Shown one piece after another: positions 25,486-32,563 of a stretch of 64,000 nt of DNA. A model generated the notes under the pieces. That model made no database searches and was not told where the DNA came from. It saw nothing but the letters and a program-made list of their open reading frames with translations. Position 1 is the stretch's first letter, and the number at the start of each line of letters is the position of its first letter. The translations under genes and the position numbers were made by a program. Source of the stretch: Synechococcus sp. A10-1-5-1 (GTDB lineage Bacteria; Cyanobacteriota; Cyanobacteriia; PCC-6307; Cyanobiaceae); assembly GCF_023115425.1 (NCBI RefSeq), contig NZ_CP096032.1:1984001-2048000 (forward strand), written 5' to 3'.

Positions 25486-25704
25486 TCAGGCGACGCTGGT
25501 GAGCTTGTGGTGCTCGACCTCCCACTGCACCAGGGGGCCCCAAGCTTGTTGTTGGACCCAGCAGCGGCCGCCACGGCAGCGCAGCACTTGGAACGGAGGT
25601 AGGTCTCTGGGTTGATTGCGCAGTTTCACGAAGCTGCCGGGTTGCAGCAGTTCGACCACGTTGTTCGGAGTACGGGCCAAGGTGGTCCACCTCGTTTGAA
25701 ACAT
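25486..25704 (-). CDS. Conserved 72-residue hypothetical protein
   Basis: Soluble, basic protein rich in Trp, Arg and Gln (MFQTRWTTLARTPNNVVELL, then CRGGRCWVQQQAWGPLVQWEVE). I believe close relatives exist in marine picocyanobacteria, always short and without annotated function. The central RCRGGRCWV contains a CxxxxC pair that could bind metal. It lies upstream of purB on the same strand with a 52-nt gap and is divergent from the TlyA-type gene. Confidence 0.7.
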   Translation of the reverse strand: MFQTRWTTLARTPNNVVELLQPGSFVKLRNQPRDLPPFQVLRCRGGRCWVQQQAWGPLVQWEVEHHKLTSVA

Positions 25705-25819
25705 CCTCAGGAGTGTTCCCGGGGAAACCCTTTCACTACCGGTTTTTATTCCGTTTCGCTTTGAGCTTTGTGATCAAACGGGCGTGCGGCACGATGCAGA
25801 GGTGCTGGGCCGCTGCCCG

Positions 25820-26653
25820 ATGGGTCGAAAGCGACGCTTGGATTTGCAGCTGGTGGAGCTGGGGTTGGCGGCCTCACGTCAGCAGGCGCAGCAGCTGATT
25901 CGTGCCGGCAAGGTCCGCAGTGGTGATCGGATCCTCGACAAGCCCGGTCTGGAGGTTGTGCCGGAACTGGAGCTCCAGGTCGAGCAGCCCCAGCGCTTTG
26001 TCTCCCGCGGTGGCGAAAAGCTTTTGGCGGCGGTTGAAGCCTTCCCTTTGGGCCTTGAACAGAGGATTTGTCTGGATGGGGGCATCTCCACCGGCGGGTT
26101 CACCGATTGTTTGCTGCAGCACGGTGCATCCCGGGTCTATGGGGTGGATGTGGGCTACGGCCAAACGGCCTGGAGCCTGCGCACCGATGAGCGCTTGGTG
26201 CTGAAGGAGCGCACCAATCTGCGCCACCTCCAACCTGAAGATCTCTACGGGGAGGGTGATCTTTGGCCTGATTTGGCGGTGGCGGACGTCTCCTTCATCC
26301 GCCTGGCCCTGGTGCTTCCGGCCCTGGGTCGTTTGTTGCAGAGCGCGAGGCGCGAGGCGGTGCTGTTGGTCAAGCCCCAGTTCGAGGTGGGGAAGGAGCG
26401 TGTTGGCAAAGGCGGTGTGGTCCGTGACCCCCTGGCCCATGCCGATGCCATTGCTGGGGTGATCGCAGCGGCGGCAGCCGAGGGGTGGCGCGGCTGCGGT
26501 GTGGTGGCTTCACCGATCACCGGGCCTGCGGGCAACCACGAATATCTGCTCTGGCTGCGTTCCGGTGAATGGAGTGACCAAGAGAAAACCTCCGAAGCAC
26601 CTCCCGATGGGGTGTGCATTCGGAGGTTGGTGGAGCAGACCTTGGCCAGCTAA
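25820..26653 (+). CDS. tlyA: TlyA family rRNA (cytidine-2'-O) methyltransferase / hemolysin-like
   Basis: 277 residues from ATG 25820. An N-terminal S4 RNA-binding domain (LDLQLVELGLAASRQQAQQL, IRAGKV) precedes an FtsJ-like methyltransferase: RFVSRGGEKLLAA, motif I LDGGISTGGFTDCLLQHG, YGVDVGYGQTAW, and the VADVSFIRL and LLVKPQFEVG blocks. Motif I usually reads LDVGASTGGFTD, so LDGGIS is a mild variant. TlyA methylates 16S/23S rRNA 2'-O positions in other bacteria; older annotations call it hemolysin A. Confidence 0.92.
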   Translation: MGRKRRLDLQLVELGLAASRQQAQQLIRAGKVRSGDRILDKPGLEVVPELELQVEQPQRFVSRGGEKLLAAVEAFPLGLEQRICLDGGISTGGFTDCLLQHGASRVYGVDVGYGQTAWSLRTDERLVLKERTNLRHLQPEDLYGEGDLWPDLAVADVSFIRLALVLPALGRLLQSARREAVLLVKPQFEVGKERVGKGGVVRDPLAHADAIAGVIAAAAAEGWRGCGVVASPITGPAGNHEYLLWLRSGEWSDQEKTSEAPPDGVCIRRLVEQTLAS

Positions 26654-26654
26654 C

Positions 26655-26996
<342 letters not shown>

Positions 26997-27164
26997 TCAG
27001 GGCTGGAGTAAGGGAATTCTCTCAGGAAAATCTGACGAGGGAAGGTTTTTGAGGACCTTCTGAAGGCATTACGGCCCAGTCCTGGCGTCGACGATGTGAC
27101 CGTTGATACCGCCGTGGCCGAAGGGCTGCGATGCGTAGCATCCAAAGCCAGGATGAGCGCTTGG

Positions 27165-27569
27165 ATGACTGCGACCGCAACAACCCGTACCCCTCTCTAC
27201 GGAGAACGTGCCATTGCTGAGGCGGAGCTGATCTGTTTCGACAACCCCAGGCCTGAGCGTCCCTACGAGGTCTCGATCACCCTGCCGGAATTCACCTGCA
27301 AGTGCCCGTTCTCGGGGTATCCCGATTTCGCAACACTGCGTCTGACCTATCAACCCGGTCCGCGGGTGATGGAGCTCAAGGCGATCAAGCTCTATGTCAA
27401 CAGCTACCGCGACCAGTCGATCTCCCATGAGGAGGTGACAAATCGCATCCTGGATGACTTCGTTGCCGCCTGCGCTCCGGTCTGGATGCAGCTGGAGGCG
27501 GATTTCAATCCCCGTGGGAATGTCCATACGGTGATCCGGGCCTGCCACGGGACCCGTCAGCCCTGCTGA
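27165..27569 (+). CDS. queF: NADPH-dependent 7-cyano-7-deazaguanine (preQ0) reductase QueF
   Basis: 134 residues from ATG 27165; upstream in-frame starts at 27096 and 27153 are less likely. QueF reduces preQ0 to preQ1 in queuosine synthesis. Seen: [20 protein letters not shown], the catalytic Cys segment [35 protein letters not shown] with the conserved Glu and the QueF ELKS-like motif, and [10 protein letters not shown]. It is the short YkvM type rather than the long E. coli type. Its 3' end overlaps ccs1 by 13 nt, convergent. Confidence 0.95.
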   Translation: MTATATTRTPLYGERAIAEAELICFDNPRPERPYEVSITLPEFTCKCPFSGYPDFATLRLTYQPGPRVMELKAIKLYVNSYRDQSISHEEVTNRILDDFVAACAPVWMQLEADFNPRGNVHTVIRACHGTRQPC

Positions 27570-28843
27570 ACCTCCGCGATCAGTACCGGTAACTCATTGG
27601 CCAGGGCTGTCAGGTTGCGGTTGCAAAGACCGGCGACATGCAGCTTCTGGTTGCCGGCCTCGGCGATCGCCCAGATCTGACGCGTCGCGATCAGGCTCAG
27701 GGCGCCACCGGCCAGGGCGATGGCAAATCCGCCGTAGACCAGGGGTACGCCGGGGTCCCGCTTGAGCAGGATTCCGCTGGCCGGGATCACTCCAGCCACC
27801 CGCAGTGGGATCCCTTCCACCTCAACGGCCTCCCCACCGGGGATCAAGGTGGCCAGGACGTCAGCGTCGGCGGAGTAGGCCGTCACTGGGCCCAGCTCAC
27901 TGGAGAGGGCCAGCAGCACCGGGTTGCTGCCATCGGGCCGCGTGGGCAGCACGATCCCCCAGACCTGCTCCCCCAGTTGGGGAAAGCTCTGGAGCGGCAG
28001 CTCCAGGATCGGACTTCGACCGAGTTGTACCTGCAGTGCGGAGAGCGCCCAGTCCGCCTGATACAGGGTCATGCCCCGGTAACGCAGCGGGTGGTTGACG
28101 CTGATTTCCTCGTTGGAGGGGGCCTCGGCCTGCCCTTGGCCCGGGGTCAACTTGAGCTGGGAGCGGAACTGCTCCGGCCGTCCAGCCGGGTCCCTCTCCA
28201 CGCCAAAGCGCTCCAGGCTGACGCTGACCTGGGTCTCACCGCGGCTGTTCAGCAACTCCAGTTCGTTGCCCGGGGCGAGAAACCGTTCAAGGCGCTGGCC
28301 ACCAAGCGAGCCCCAGGCGGCCCCAACCATCAGGACGACCAGACCGGCATGGACCAGCAGCGGGCCGACCCGACCCAGGACCCCTTTGCGGGCGGCCAGA
28401 CGGTCGCCATGGGGTTGCAGTTCCCAGCCACGGTCCTGGAGCAGCACCTCGAGCCGCGCCAGGCTGGCCTTGGGATCGCTGACGGCAATGGTCTCCGCCA
28501 GGGTGAGTTTGCTCAGCTGCCTTGGGGTCTGGTAATCGATCCAACGCAGGGCGGCCTGCAGTGCCGGCCACTGGCGCCGCCAGCTGCAGAGGATCAGGGC
28601 GAGTCCGAGCCAGGCCAGCAGGGCCAGGAACCAGCTGCTCGAATAGACGTGATCGAGCTGGAGCGAGAGGATCGCGTCGCCGTTCAGCAGGCCCAGCCAG
28701 GGCTCAGGGTCGTAGACCCGGTGGTACAGCTCAGCGGCTTCCTTCTGGGGCACAAAGGTTCCCAGTCCGCTGGCCGCAGCGATCAGGATCAAGAGGCCAA
28801 TGGCCACCCGCAGGTCTGAGATCCAGGCGATCAGTCGCTTCAT
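27557..28843 (-). CDS. ccs1: Cytochrome c biogenesis protein Ccs1/ResB
   Basis: 428 residues. System II cytochrome c maturation: with CcsA it moves and ligates heme on the lumen side of the thylakoid membrane. N-terminal [20 protein letters not shown], further membrane helices near residues 70-90 and 165-185, a large lumenal domain with [16 protein letters not shown], and a last helix ([19 protein letters not shown]) match ResB/Ccs1. It is followed upstream on the same strand by ccdA, its functional partner. The ccsA gene is not in this window. Confidence 0.93.
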   Translation of the reverse strand: MKRLIAWISDLRVAIGLLILIAAASGLGTFVPQKEAAELYHRVYDPEPWLGLLNGDAILSLQLDHVYSSSWFLALLAWLGLALILCSWRRQWPALQAALRWIDYQTPRQLSKLTLAETIAVSDPKASLARLEVLLQDRGWELQPHGDRLAARKGVLGRVGPLLVHAGLVVLMVGAAWGSLGGQRLERFLAPGNELELLNSRGETQVSVSLERFGVERDPAGRPEQFRSQLKLTPGQGQAEAPSNEEISVNHPLRYRGMTLYQADWALSALQVQLGRSPILELPLQSFPQLGEQVWGIVLPTRPDGSNPVLLALSSELGPVTAYSADADVLATLIPGGEAVEVEGIPLRVAGVIPASGILLKRDPGVPLVYGGFAIALAGGALSLIATRQIWAIAEAGNQKLHVAGLCNRNLTALANELPVLIAEVQQG

Positions 28844-28882
28844 CAGTGGGGTCAGGAGGGCCGGTCGGATGGAGAGGTGGCG

Positions 28883-29599
28883 TTAGGTCCAGCGGGCCAG
28901 GAGGGTCAAGCAGCCGCTGAGCAGCAACACCACCCCGCTGATGGGCGGCACCCACTGGCCGATGGACCGCAGGGAGAGCAGGCGTGGTGCCCAGGCCGCC
29001 GCGGTGCCCGCCACCAGGAGAGGCATGACCTGTCCAGCGGCAAAAGCCGTCAGTAGGAGTGCGCCGGTCAGCGGGGTCGCCGATTGCGCGATCCAGGCCA
29101 GCAGGACAGCCAGGACGGGTGTGGTGCAGGGGGAGGCGGCGAACCCGAAGGCCAGGCCCGCGGCGATCGGCGCCAGGGCCGGTGGGACCCGTTGCCGCCA
29201 CTGCTCTGGATCCGGTCCCGTTGGGAGCTGCAGGGGCACCAGACCCAACAGATTCAGCCCCATCAGAACCGCCAGTAGGGCCACGAGGGTTGGCACAAAG
29301 CCCGGCACCTGGCCATAGATGCGGCCCAGGGCACCGCTGCCCAGCCCCAGCAGGACCAGGGAGCCGACAATGCCACTGCAGAAACTCAGGCTGCGGGCCC
29401 AGGGACGCTGCGCACCGCCATCAAACCCAGCCAGGTAGGCCAGCGTGACGGGTAGCAGAGAGAGCGAGCAGGGCCCCAAGCTGGTGATCAAGCCGCCGGC
29501 AAAGACCAACCCCACGGTGAGAGGTCCTGGGTGGGCCAGGGAACTGCTCAGCAGCTGCTCACCACTGCGGGCCCAATCCGCTAGGGCCTGAGCCAGCAT
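28883..29599 (-). CDS. ccdA: Cytochrome c biogenesis protein CcdA (thiol-disulfide transporter)
   Basis: 238 residues from ATG 29599 (a TTG precedes it by one codon). Polytopic membrane protein carrying reducing equivalents across the thylakoid membrane for apocytochrome c. The paired redox cysteines stand in the classic contexts LGPCSLSLLPVTLAYLAG and ASPCTTPVLAVLLAW. About six to seven hydrophobic segments. It is 39 nt from ccs1 on the same strand, a conserved cyanobacterial pairing. Confidence 0.95.
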   Translation of the reverse strand: MLAQALADWARSGEQLLSSSLAHPGPLTVGLVFAGGLITSLGPCSLSLLPVTLAYLAGFDGGAQRPWARSLSFCSGIVGSLVLLGLGSGALGRIYGQVPGFVPTLVALLAVLMGLNLLGLVPLQLPTGPDPEQWRQRVPPALAPIAAGLAFGFAASPCTTPVLAVLLAWIAQSATPLTGALLLTAFAAGQVMPLLVAGTAAAWAPRLLSLRSIGQWVPPISGVVLLLSGCLTLLARWT

Positions 29600-29622
29600 C
29601 AATGGGTACGCAGCGCGGGGGG

Positions 29623-30825
29623 TCAGCCTATCGGCACGCTCTGCCGCTTGGCTTGAAGTCGGCGCTTGCGATGGGGCTTGCTGGGCTCCAGGCCTGCCCC
29701 CTCAAGTGAGCAGCGCAGCAAGAGTCCAGCGGTGAGCAAGCTGGACAGCAGGGAGTTGCCGCCGTAGCTGATCATGGGCAGCGGCAGGCCGGTGGTGGGC
29801 ATGGCCCCACTGGCCACGGCGATGTTCAGGATCGATTGGCCCACCAGCAAGGTGGTGCAACCGATGGCGACAAGTCGCTGCTGGTTGCTTCTGCAGCTCA
29901 GCGCGATTCGCAAACCGACGAAGCCAAAGAGCAGTAGGAAGACCAGGAGCAAGAGGGAGCCGACGTAGCCGAACTCCTCGGCAAAGACCGCAAAGATGAA
30001 GTCCGTCGTTTGGATTGGTAGGTACTGCAGCTTTTGAGTGGAGAGGCCATAGCCCTCTCCCCAGAGACCACCGGATCCGATCGCCAGCAGGCTTTGAACC
30101 AGCTGATAGCCATCCCCTTGTGCATCGCTCCAGGGGTTGAGGAAGGAGGTGACGCGAATGCGCTGGTATTCGTTGATGGAGATGCTTCCGACCGCCACCG
30201 CCAGACCAGCGCCAGCGGTGCTGAACATGGCCCAGAGCGGAAGGCCTGATCCCAGGGCCATTAACCAGAGCAAAATCCCGCAGAGGGAGGCGGTACTCAG
30301 GTTTGGCTGCTTGAGGATCAGCCCCAGGGTTACCGCAAAGACCCCCAGCCAGATCAGCTTTTGATCGCTGGAGATGCGCCTCCAGTGGGAGAAAAGGGAG
30401 GCCCCTTGGAGGACCAGAAAGGGTTTGATCAGTTCAGTCGGCTGGATCTGAATCGGACCGATGACCAACCAACGGCTGGCACCGTTCACCGTGCTGCCGA
30501 TGACCAGGGTGAGGGCCACCAGAACGGTCCCGATCAGCAGGACCGGACCGGCCATGCGTAGCCAGCGCCTCAGGTTGATGCTGATGCCGGCATAGAGCAG
30601 GCCCCAACTCACCAGCATCCACAGCGCCTGACGCTTGAGGTAGTAGCTGGCATCACCCATCTCCCGGGCGGCCACCCACCAACTGGCGGATCCCAGAACG
30701 GCCAGGCCGAGGAGGCACCAGATCGCGATCATCCCCAGCAACAACCGCGCTTCTGCCGGCCAGTGCTCAAACGGCACGGGGAGCAACGGTCGCTTTGCGG
30801 CCAAGGAGGTGCGGAAATCAGACAC
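29623..30825 (-). CDS. ftsW: Cell division protein FtsW (SEDS glycosyltransferase)
   Basis: 400-residue SEDS protein with about ten membrane helices. Typical blocks: GASRWLVIGPIQIQPTELIK with the PTEL segment, YQLVQSLLAIGSGGLWGEGYG, TDFIFAVFAEEFGYVGSLLL, and GLPLPMISYGGNSLL near the end. SEDS proteins polymerise peptidoglycan glycan strands; FtsW is the septal form, and RodA/SpoVE are alternatives. The C terminus is a basic tail of about 25 residues. It lies 23 nt upstream of ccdA in the same direction. Confidence 0.92.
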   Translation of the reverse strand: MSDFRTSLAAKRPLLPVPFEHWPAEARLLLGMIAIWCLLGLAVLGSASWWVAAREMGDASYYLKRQALWMLVSWGLLYAGISINLRRWLRMAGPVLLIGTVLVALTLVIGSTVNGASRWLVIGPIQIQPTELIKPFLVLQGASLFSHWRRISSDQKLIWLGVFAVTLGLILKQPNLSTASLCGILLWLMALGSGLPLWAMFSTAGAGLAVAVGSISINEYQRIRVTSFLNPWSDAQGDGYQLVQSLLAIGSGGLWGEGYGLSTQKLQYLPIQTTDFIFAVFAEEFGYVGSLLLLVFLLLFGFVGLRIALSCRSNQQRLVAIGCTTLLVGQSILNIAVASGAMPTTGLPLPMISYGGNSLLSSLLTAGLLLRCSLEGAGLEPSKPHRKRRLQAKRQSVPIG

Positions 30826-30857
30826 TGACTATCCCGTATTTCTTGTGCGCTTGCCAA

Positions 30858-30886
30858 CAAAAAAGCCCGGCAGAGCCGGGCTTTTG
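30858..30886 (-). terminator. Rho-independent terminator of the apc operon
   Basis: Inverted repeat AAAAGCCCGGC / GCCGGGCTTTT with a 3-nt loop, 24 nt after the apcC stop when read on the minus strand, followed there by a run of T. It separates apcC from ftsW. Because both flanks are A/T-rich it could act in both directions. Confidence 0.9.
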
Positions 30887-30909
30887 GAGAAGGTTTGGAC
30901 CTGAAGAGC

Positions 30910-31110
30910 TCAGTTGCCCAGATTCACCTGACGGCGACCAGCAACGAGTTCAACTTTCAGGATTTTGCCTCCTTGCTTCATGATCCGCTGCTGTTCAGCG
31001 AACCAGCTTTCATAGGGCACCCACTTGGTGAAGAAGGTGTTCTGCAGCTCACGCTGAGTACGGGTCTTCTCGGGAGAAGGGATGCAGGCGGTGATTTTGA
31101 AGAGGCGCAT
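30910..31110 (-). CDS. apcC: Allophycocyanin core linker LC (ApcC)
   Basis: 66 residues, the 7.8-kDa core linker that caps allophycocyanin trimers at cylinder ends. MRLFKITACIPSPEKTRTQR and KWVPYESWFAEQQRIMKQGG are characteristic of the CpcD-like linker fold. It is the last gene of the apcA-apcB-apcC transcript; a strong terminator follows. Confidence 0.97.
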   Translation of the reverse strand: MRLFKITACIPSPEKTRTQRELQNTFFTKWVPYESWFAEQQRIMKQGGKILKVELVAGRRQVNLGN

Positions 31111-31142
31111 GGCTTGATCCTCAGGTGTGCCAGAGGCGGGGA

Positions 31143-31631
31143 TCAGTTACCCAGGCCGGAGCTGATGTAGTCGAAGTAGACGCCCATCTCACGGCCGGCG
31201 TCAGGACCAACCAGGGAAGCTGTGACTTCCTTCATGGCTTGGATGGACTGAACGGTGGCGCCGATGGGCACGCCCAGGGAGTTGTAGGTCTCCTTCAGGC
31301 CGTTCAGAACGCGCTCGTCGAGGATCGACGTATCACCGGCCAGCATGGCGTAGGTGGCGTAGCGCAGGTAGTAGTCCAGGTCGCGGATGCACGCTGCATA
31401 GCGACGGGTGGTGTACATGTTGCCGCCCGGACGGGTGATGTCCGAATAGAGCAGCGCCTTGGCGACAGCGTCCTTGATGATGGCGGAGGCGTTGGCGCTG
31501 ATGGTGGCAGCAGCGCGAACACGGAGCTCACCACTGGCGAAGTACTGCTCCAGGCGCCCCATGGAGGCGCTGTCGAGGTACATGCCCTGAACGTCAGCTT
31601 GGTTGATGACGTTGGTGATTGCGTCTTGCAT
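31143..31631 (-). CDS. apcB: Allophycocyanin beta subunit
   Basis: 162 residues. Phycobilisome core protein carrying one phycocyanobilin. The chromophore Cys lies in [20 protein letters not shown] (Cys near position 82), and the conserved Asn of beta subunits is in the PGGNMY segment. [20 protein letters not shown] is typical of ApcB. It is 43 nt downstream of apcA and 32 nt upstream of apcC. Confidence 0.98.
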   Translation of the reverse strand: MQDAITNVINQADVQGMYLDSASMGRLEQYFASGELRVRAAATISANASAIIKDAVAKALLYSDITRPGGNMYTTRRYAACIRDLDYYLRYATYAMLAGDTSILDERVLNGLKETYNSLGVPIGATVQSIQAMKEVTASLVGPDAGREMGVYFDYISSGLGN

Positions 31632-31674
31632 GGGTTCTTGGCTGAGGGGCGGTTATGTCAGTGAGTGAGCAGCC

Positions 31675-32160
31675 TCAGGAGAGGGCGCCAACGACGTAGT
31701 CGAAGTAGAAGCCGGCTTCTTCGGCGTCTTCGCCAGTCAGAAGACCCATGGCGGCAATCTTCATTTCCCGAACGGACTCCGCAAGAGCCTCGAGGGGGGT
31801 GCCGAGGGAGCGATACATCTCTTTGGCGCCGATGATGCCGATCTCCTCGATCGGGGTCACGTCACCTGCGATCAAGCCGTAGGTCACCAGGCGGAGGTAG
31901 TAATCCATGTCCCGCAGGCAGGTTGCGGTCATGTCTTCGCCGTAGGCATTGCCGCCGGGGGAGATGACGTCGGGGCGCTTCTGGAACAGAGCGCTACCGG
32001 CGGTCTTGACGATGCGCTCGCGGCTCTCGCTCAGAACCTGAGCGACCCGAAGACGACGCTGGCCACCGCTGACGAACGATTTGATCTGGTCAAGTTCGCC
32101 AGGGCTGAGATAGCGGGCTTCGGCGTCCGCGTTGATGATCGAGTTGGAGACGATGCTCAT
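31675..32160 (-). CDS. apcA: Allophycocyanin alpha subunit
   Basis: 161 residues. Chromophore Cys in [21 protein letters not shown] terminus [20 protein letters not shown] and GNAYGEDM are as in ApcA rather than ApcD. It forms the allophycocyanin trimer with ApcB. It is preceded by about 400 nt without a gene that hold an apcE terminator and a heavily structured leader, so apcABC probably has its own promoter as well as read-through from apcE. Confidence 0.98.
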   Translation of the reverse strand: MSIVSNSIINADAEARYLSPGELDQIKSFVSGGQRRLRVAQVLSESRERIVKTAGSALFQKRPDVISPGGNAYGEDMTATCLRDMDYYLRLVTYGLIAGDVTPIEEIGIIGAKEMYRSLGTPLEALAESVREMKIAAMGLLTGEDAEEAGFYFDYVVGALS

Positions 32161-32324
32161 GCAGTTCTGCCTCGAAACAAGCGGCCGCCTTGCGGAGACC
32201 GGTATCCGGTGGGTGGGTGAAGGGGGTGATCCAAGTTGGATCGTGCCTCAGGGTAGGAGCTGAGGGTGACTCTCGGAGTCAGTTGGGCGTCCAGGTTTAC
32301 AACGGTCAACACTGACAGTTGTAA
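32161..32324 (-). promoter_or_regulatory. Structured 5' leader of apcABC with five inverted repeats
   Basis: The gap before apcA contains a row of inverted repeats: 32198-32210 (ACCGG/CCGGT, 3-nt loop), 32228-32242 (GATCCAA/TTGGATC, 1-nt centre), 32246-32265 (CCTCAG/CTGAGG, 8-nt loop), 32267-32281 (TGACTC/GAGTCA, 3-nt loop) and 32297-32324 (TTACAAC-g-GTCA / TGAC-a-GTTGTAA, loop ACAC, one mismatch). If transcribed, these give consecutive hairpins in the 160 nt before the start codon. Role (mRNA stability, translation control or protein binding) unknown. The rest of the gap (32325-32474) shows nothing I can name. Confidence 0.55.
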
Positions 32325-32474
32325 GTGGCGCGCCCGCTCTGGAGACGCCAAAGATTCTCAGCTGCAAAGCGACCCGAGGCCGGCGGCGGGTAACAGTTCT
32401 TCACGCCGCCTGGGTATTCCTGAGATCCCCTGCAAGAGAGTGGTTCTTGCTTGTTTTATGACTATTGAATTTCC

Positions 32475-32507
32475 ATAAAAAACCGCCCTCATTTGTTGTG
32501 AGAGCGG
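32475..32507 (-). terminator. Terminator-like hairpin after apcE
   Basis: Read on the minus strand: CCGCTCTCA, loop CAACAAA, TGAGGGCGG, then a T run. Nine-pair stem with one G-T wobble, 57 nt after the apcE stop. It would end or attenuate apcE transcripts ahead of apcA, giving apcABC an expression level independent of apcE. Confidence 0.75.
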
Positions 32508-32563
32508 CACTGGTTTAGTGATGCTTAAGGATTTTATATGGCTGGATTAGTTCTTCAATCCCT

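Noticed and set aside
27638-28819. 393-codon plus-strand frame opposite ccs1
   Set aside because: Antisense to a clear Ccs1/ResB gene, rich in Gln/Gly/Arg, no motif or ribosome site.
32157-32351. 64-codon minus-strand frame in the apcA leader
   Set aside because: Covers the row of hairpins, overlaps the apcA start in another frame, and encodes no recognisable protein; better explained as leader RNA.
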